From NCBI GenBank assembly GCA_030039695.1, contig JASHVB010000075.1, positions 1-28,644 of the forward strand: a stretch of DNA of 28,644 bases, given 5' to 3'. This DNA is from Acetobacteraceae bacterium (lineage in GTDB: Bacteria > Pseudomonadota > Alphaproteobacteria > Acetobacterales > Acetobacteraceae). Position 1 is the stretch's first letter; every line of letters begins with the position of its first letter. Below, in pieces: positions 24,724-28,644 of this stretch. Below the pieces are notes generated by a model that saw only the letters and a program-made list of their open reading frames with translations, was not told the DNA's origin and searched no databases. The position numbers and the translations under genes were made by a program.

Positions 24724-25984
24724 CGCCGCGCCGCCCTTACTGTTTCGGAAATGCGTCCCCTAGCAACATGGTTGGCCGGCGCCGCTGGCCGCCATAGGCG
24801 CCAGCTATGTCCGCCACCGTCCGCATCCGGATGATCCGCGCCCCGGTCCCGGCGCTCTGGGCAAGCATCGAGGTCGAGCGGCTTGGCTGCCCACGGGATA
24901 TACCGGGCTGACGCCGGGGCGCATCGTGGCTGGCTCCAGCGCCCGCTCTAAGGCACCACGGCGCCTCGGTATCGCTGGCGACGCGCAGGGCGCGGCAGGG
25001 CGGTGCGAACGCGCTGGTGGGTTAAGGCCACAGCAGCAAGTAGTCCGACTGCGCGCACCCGATGCGCCGGCCCTGCGAGCAGGCGAGGGAACGCTGCGGG
25101 CTGACGACAACGGCAAGCTAGCATCGGCGCGCGGCGTCGGCTCCTACGTCATGCGGACGTTCGGCGAACTGTTTGAGTGAGATGCGAGAAGCGATGGGGG
25201 CGCTGGCCGCATGGTTACCACCGGAGGAACCGAACCGCGTGCGTTTGCGGCGCTATGAACGGTTCCGGCCTGACGTGCCTGTCGGCGCTGAGGGGTGGAG
25301 CGAAAGGAGAATTGCGATCAATCCGACGCTGACCACCGTTGCCGACCTTGCCAAGGGGCTTGGCGCAGCAAGTAGCAATGAGTGATTTGCTACAGCCGAT
25401 ATCCATCGGCATGCACCCAATGAGCCGGGCCCATGGGCCATCACACCGGCGTGATGACATTGTGTCGGGTTGCCAACAATGAACCGAGAGGTGCTCATTC
25501 CTTCGTGGTGCTGCCGCTAATGTCAAAATCTTCCAGCCAAAAGTTCCGGATATTGCCGCAATATGTGGAAGCGGGATCCCCCTAGTCGGAGGTGCCCGCG
25601 TTTTCACGGTCATTGGAATCGGCGTTTTGGGGGCTACGGCGCAGTCGCGCGGTTCTCCGGCCCGGCGAAGGCGGCGATTGACCTTGCCGCATGTGACAGG
25701 CGGAGAGTTGGCCCTTGGCCGTAAAGTGAGCGATTGGACTCGTTTCAGGAAGTGGTTTGAGATCCTGCGCGCCGAACGCTAGCAGCAGGGTCGAGCCAAC
25801 AATGATCGGTACCCCTCCCAACATCGGCGGTAAAAGCGGGGGGGGCGCGGAACGCTGCAGCCGGGTCCCGGCGGATTTTCACCTCTTTACGAGATAAAAC
25901 ACGCCAAGCACCCCATCCTCCGCCAAGCTTGGCAGAAGACAACGCTAGCTGCGCCGTAGCATTTCGCCTGCAAGGTCCTCATTC
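24724..25984. other. Long gene-poor region, probably decayed sequence
   Basis: About 1.26 kb with no gene I can support. A short frame at 25173-25385 (plus, TTG start) ends RRIAINPTLTTVADLAKGLG, vaguely like the end of an XRE helix-turn-helix domain, but the rest does not fit. The minus frame around 25510-25613 has GIPLPHIAAISGTF, reminiscent of a tyrosine recombinase helix, also too weak to call. The abundance of short interrupted frames suggests gene decay after transfer. Confidence 0.5.
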
Positions 25985-26365
25985 ATGCCAATGTCCCCTG
26001 ATTCGCCTGACTCTCGACCGCTTCCGCCTGTCGTGGCCGCATATGTCGAAGCGACCAACCGCTCCGATCTCGAGTCGTTGCTTGCTACGTTTGCCGACGA
26101 CGCACTCGTCAACGACCAATTGCGCGACTACCGAGGGAAGGAAGCCATTAAAGGATGGGCGGCGAATGATATTATCGGGCAAAGACTGACGATGGACCTG
26201 ACGTCAATTCTCGAACACTATGGGAACGTTATCGTAACCGCCAATGTCGACGGCACCTACGATAAGCGTGGCCTGCCGGAACCGCTCGTGCTCGCCTTCT
26301 ACTTCACACTTTATGGTGATCGGATCGTTCAACTGATCATTCTACGCAATCGACTCGATATTTGA
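25985..26365 (+). CDS. NTF2-like / SnoaL-like family protein
   Basis: A 126-residue single-domain protein of the NTF2-like superfamily (cone-shaped alpha+beta barrel). The N-terminal helix PPVVAAYVEATNRSDLESLL, the FADDALVNDQ strand, the YRGKEAIKGWAA helix and the final strands (LVLAFYFTLYGDRIVQLIIL) match the SnoaL-like pattern. Members include isomerases, hydratases, cyclases and non-enzymatic proteins, so the reaction cannot be stated. An AAGG sits about 9 bases before the ATG at 25985; a second in-frame ATG at 25991 is possible. It lies upstream of the LysR gene on the same strand, separated by 468 bases. Confidence 0.85.
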   Translation: MPMSPDSPDSRPLPPVVAAYVEATNRSDLESLLATFADDALVNDQLRDYRGKEAIKGWAANDIIGQRLTMDLTSILEHYGNVIVTANVDGTYDKRGLPEPLVLAFYFTLYGDRIVQLIILRNRLDI

Positions 26366-26833
26366 GGCGCGATCTCTCCGCTATAGACGGGCCCTGTCGT
26401 TTGCTTGGCTGGTACATTGCTCGCTCCCTGACCCACGTGGGGATCGGATCCCGCGCGTCCAGCAAGCAGTCCATTTTTGCACCAACTTACATCAATAAAC
26501 TCGCTTACGACCGATGACCGCTTATAGTTAGTTTGTCCCCAGTGCCGGGAATATGCCGGATATGGGGAGGCACGTGACAGAGGAGTTGCAGCAATGAGAA
26601 CTGCATGTCCAACCAATTTGTGCTCCGTCGCACCGATACAGCGCCGGTCTGTGCGACATATCGTCCGAAATACGTCGGGCGCCGCTCAGGCACCAGCGGA
26701 GCGGTCGAACGCTTTCGGATTGAAGGCGAGCAACAAACAGGAATCGCAAGTGTGGTCGCAGGAAATACCGCGTGCACATGTTATCTAACGGCGTGAACAG
26801 GGGAGGCATAATTGTTCCAGAGGGAGGCAGGCT
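26366..26833. other. Intergenic region upstream of the LysR gene
   Basis: A 468-base spacer that looks less GC-rich by eye than the rest, with AT-rich patches around 26485-26535. It should contain the promoter of the LysR gene and perhaps its own operator, but no convincing T-N11-A pair or -35/-10 pair could be singled out. Short open frames here have no recognisable domain. Confidence 0.4.
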
Positions 26834-27901
26834 ATGGATCGATTGGGCTTAATGGAAACCTACATTCGCGTGTTGGAAGCTGGGTCATTCACAAGCGCTG
26901 CGAGGCATCTAAACATCGGCCAGCCGGCAGTGTCGAAGTCGATTGCTCAGCTCGAAAAGCAGCTGGGCGTGCGGCTATTGATCCGCTCAGGCCGCAGGTT
27001 GAAGCCCAGCGAGGCGGGGTGGGTGTATTACGAGCATGCGCGTCGGACAATCGCTGAAGCTGAGGAGGCGGATGTCGCAGTACGTGCCACCAACGCACGC
27101 CTCGCAGGCCGGTTACGTGTCAGTGCAGATACAACTCTCACCAGGCTATACCTCGTACCGCGCCTAAGCACGTTTCTGGCAACACATCCCGACCTTTCCA
27201 TTGAATTTGTTCTGCACGATGGCACGGTCGATCTGGTCGAAGAGGGTGTGGATATCGGCTTACGCTACGGTCCACTTTGCGACAGCGCTCTGGTCGGGCG
27301 AAGAATTGCATCCACGCGGCGCCTCGTCTTGGGTACTCCTGGCTATTTCGCTCGCGTCGGCATTCCAAAGTCGCCGGATGAGCTACTGGACCGAGAGGCA
27401 GTTCTCTATACCCACGATCTCGGCTGGATGAATGGGTGGCAGTTCCGGAAGGATGGCACGCAAACAGCTACCGCTGTATCGGGACGCCTGCGTTTAAACG
27501 CGAGCGAGGCGGTGCGGGCTGCCGTCCTTAGAGGTCTCGGATTCACGATTGCGCCTCAGTGGGCCTTCGCGCCTGAGCTGGCATCCGGAGCAGTACGCCC
27601 AGTCCTTACCGAATGGGCTCTGCCCGACATCGAGCTGTGGATGGTTGTCCCGATGGGCAAAATGACTAATGCTAAGGCTCGCGCTTTTGCAGCATTCGTG
27701 GAACGCGAAATCAATCGCCCTGATGGGGACGGGAACGAGCCCGGTGCGCTTGCAGCGAACCTGACGCCTATTCGCCTATCCCTGAGCGTTGACGATGAAA
27801 GCTCCGAATTGCGGTTCCTCCACGACAGCGTTAGGCCGATCGTGACCTCATCCCTCTCACGCAATACGGCAGTGAATACCGCTGTCGTCGGTGAGTCTTA
27901 G
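26834..27901 (+). CDS. LysR-family transcriptional regulator
   Basis: A 355-residue LysR-type regulator. The winged helix-turn-helix is at 1-60 (MDRLGLMETYIRVLEAGSFT, then SAARHLNIGQPAVSKSIAQL, EKQLGVRLL). The linker helix follows and the effector domain covers about 90-300 with LRVSADTTLTRLYLVPRL, GVDIGLRYG and FTIAPQWAF. It resembles the subgroup with a short MDRL start (DhcR/CrgA-like). A GGAGG ribosome site precedes the ATG. Residues after about 305 form an extra 50-residue tail rich in Ser, Leu and Asn that is not part of the LysR domain and makes the protein longer than the usual 300. Its targets are unknown; the nearest candidates are the NTF2-like gene and the MFS carrier. Confidence 0.92.
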   Translation: MDRLGLMETYIRVLEAGSFTSAARHLNIGQPAVSKSIAQLEKQLGVRLLIRSGRRLKPSEAGWVYYEHARRTIAEAEEADVAVRATNARLAGRLRVSADTTLTRLYLVPRLSTFLATHPDLSIEFVLHDGTVDLVEEGVDIGLRYGPLCDSALVGRRIASTRRLVLGTPGYFARVGIPKSPDELLDREAVLYTHDLGWMNGWQFRKDGTQTATAVSGRLRLNASEAVRAAVLRGLGFTIAPQWAFAPELASGAVRPVLTEWALPDIELWMVVPMGKMTNAKARAFAAFVEREINRPDGDGNEPGALAANLTPIRLSLSVDDESSELRFLHDSVRPIVTSSLSRNTAVNTAVVGES

Positions 27902-28065
27902 ACGGCTCGTAAACCAGCGAAGCAACAGTCCCGGTGCGGCCAAGCCTGGCGGTGGCGGCCAGCACGATAGCAGCCTGAGCGTCACGTACAGCCGGGTTAG
28001 GAGAAATCCCGACGGGACACAAAAGACTCCCAGCTTCATTCAGCACGATCAGACAGGACGTAGCT

Positions 28066-28644
28066 ATGGATATCGGGCCATCGGCCGAATGCGTTAACGG
28101 CAATCGGCAATACAACCAAACCCTCTATAACCAGCCGGGAGAGCAGGTAACACTTGCGATGTTAACCGAACTCCTGGACGGCGCCCTGCACATGTGGGAC
28201 GAGGATCGCACAACCGCAAAGTCGCGGATCAAGGCGGCAGCCACCATGTTGCGTGGCGCGACATGGAATGGGGGGGAGGAGGCCTCCCGGTCCCACTCAC
28301 GTGGTCTTGCGCCTTGGCAGGCCCGCAAAGTAACCGAATTCATCGAAGCATCACTAGAATCGAAAATTCGGGTGCAGGACTGTGCGAAACAGGCTCGGCT
28401 CAGTGTCGGCTACTTTTCGGTCGCATTCAAGATGACGTTTGGCATGACAATGGGGGACTACATCCGCCGTCGGCGGATTGACCGTGCTCAGCGACTGATG
28501 CTGCTGTCAACGATGTCACTTTCGCAGGTCGCAGTTGCCATCGGTTTTAGTGACCAGGCGCATTATTGCCGGGTGTTTCGGAATCTGATGGGCATTAGCC
28601 CCAAGGCATGGCGTCATAAAAACCTGGTGCTGACGCCGACCGAC
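28066..28644 (+). CDS. AraC-family transcriptional regulator, 3' end cut by window
   Basis: The frame from the ATG at 28066 is open for 193 codons to the window edge. After a short N-terminal region without a recognisable effector domain, the C-terminal part is a clear AraC/XylS double helix-turn-helix: APWQARKVTEFIEASLESKI, VQDCAKQARLSVGYFSVAFK, FGMTMGDYIRRRRIDRAQRL and then SLSQVAVAIGFSDQAHYCRV, FRNLMGISPKAWR. Only a few residues should remain beyond the edge. An AGGA is about 10 bases upstream of the ATG. The short N-terminal part (about 85 residues) is typical of small AraC regulators with few sensing features. Together with the LysR gene 164 bases upstream it makes a regulator pair. Confidence 0.88.
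   Translation, partial: MDIGPSAECVNGNRQYNQTLYNQPGEQVTLAMLTELLDGALHMWDEDRTTAKSRIKAAATMLRGATWNGGEEASRSHSRGLAPWQARKVTEFIEASLESKIRVQDCAKQARLSVGYFSVAFKMTFGMTMGDYIRRRRIDRAQRLMLLSTMSLSQVAVAIGFSDQAHYCRVFRNLMGISPKAWRHKNLVLTPTD

Noticed and set aside
25173..25385. Possible small XRE-type regulator
   Set aside because: Only the last 20 residues resemble an HTH end; the recognition helix region is absent and the start would be TTG without a ribosome site.
25500..25613. Possible tyrosine-recombinase remnant on the minus strand
   Set aside because: The similarity is limited to a dozen residues without the catalytic Arg/His/Tyr residues.

Overview
The window is high-GC proteobacterial DNA, most likely from an alphaproteobacterium. 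This rests on gene style only: a methylcrotonyl-CoA carboxylase pair, an IS630-type transposase of the common alphaproteobacterial kind, a giant kinase/ATPase/GAF/PAS sensor of the Bradyrhizobium/Burkholderia type, and a short intergenic element resembling the interspersed GTCATTGCGAG-type repeats of Bradyrhizobium. No rRNA, tRNA or CRISPR array was seen.

Layout. 1-4.4 kb (+): leucine/isovalerate catabolism, with both subunits of methylcrotonyl-CoA carboxylase (the beta subunit is cut by the left edge) and a tightly linked SDR oxidoreductase. 4.7-6.35 kb: a divergent pair, a metallophosphoesterase (-) and a SAM methyltransferase (+), with a clear hairpin between them. 6.4-11.0 kb (-): a run transcribed as amidase, RidA-like protein, TenA thiaminase II, then an unusual M28-type peptidase. 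11.07-12.33 kb (+): a DUF445 membrane protein.

12.3-18.1 kb is a mosaic. It contains a dead IS630 element with degenerate terminal repeats, a small secreted Gly/Trp/His-rich protein, a Tn3-family transposase scrap, and a three-enzyme catabolic operon (-): a 2,4'-dihydroxyacetophenone dioxygenase-like cupin, an alpha/beta hydrolase with an Asp nucleophile, and a 6-oxocamphor-hydrolase-like crotonase. A hydroxyacid dehydrogenase remnant lies inside that operon and a UvrD helicase remnant lies at its far side. The UvrD remnant abuts, head to head, the truncated 3' end of a 4.6-kb sensor kinase gene (18.07-22.68 kb, -), which has lost its histidine kinase module and carries an amber codon near its original start.

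23.4-28.6 kb (+): an MFS anion:cation symporter-type transporter, a 1.26-kb stretch with no supported gene, an NTF2/SnoaL-like protein, a LysR regulator and the start of an AraC regulator that runs off the right edge.

How the parts may work together (inference): the cupin, hydrolase and crotonase are all of types used to break C-C or related bonds in ketones and diketones. With the MFS carrier and LysR/AraC regulators nearby they look like an acquired catabolic island, flanked by mobile-element debris and chromosomal gene fragments. The amidase-RidA-TenA cluster looks like a separate pathway for an aminopyrimidine or other C-N compound. These two clusters are the best candidates for undescribed biochemistry here.
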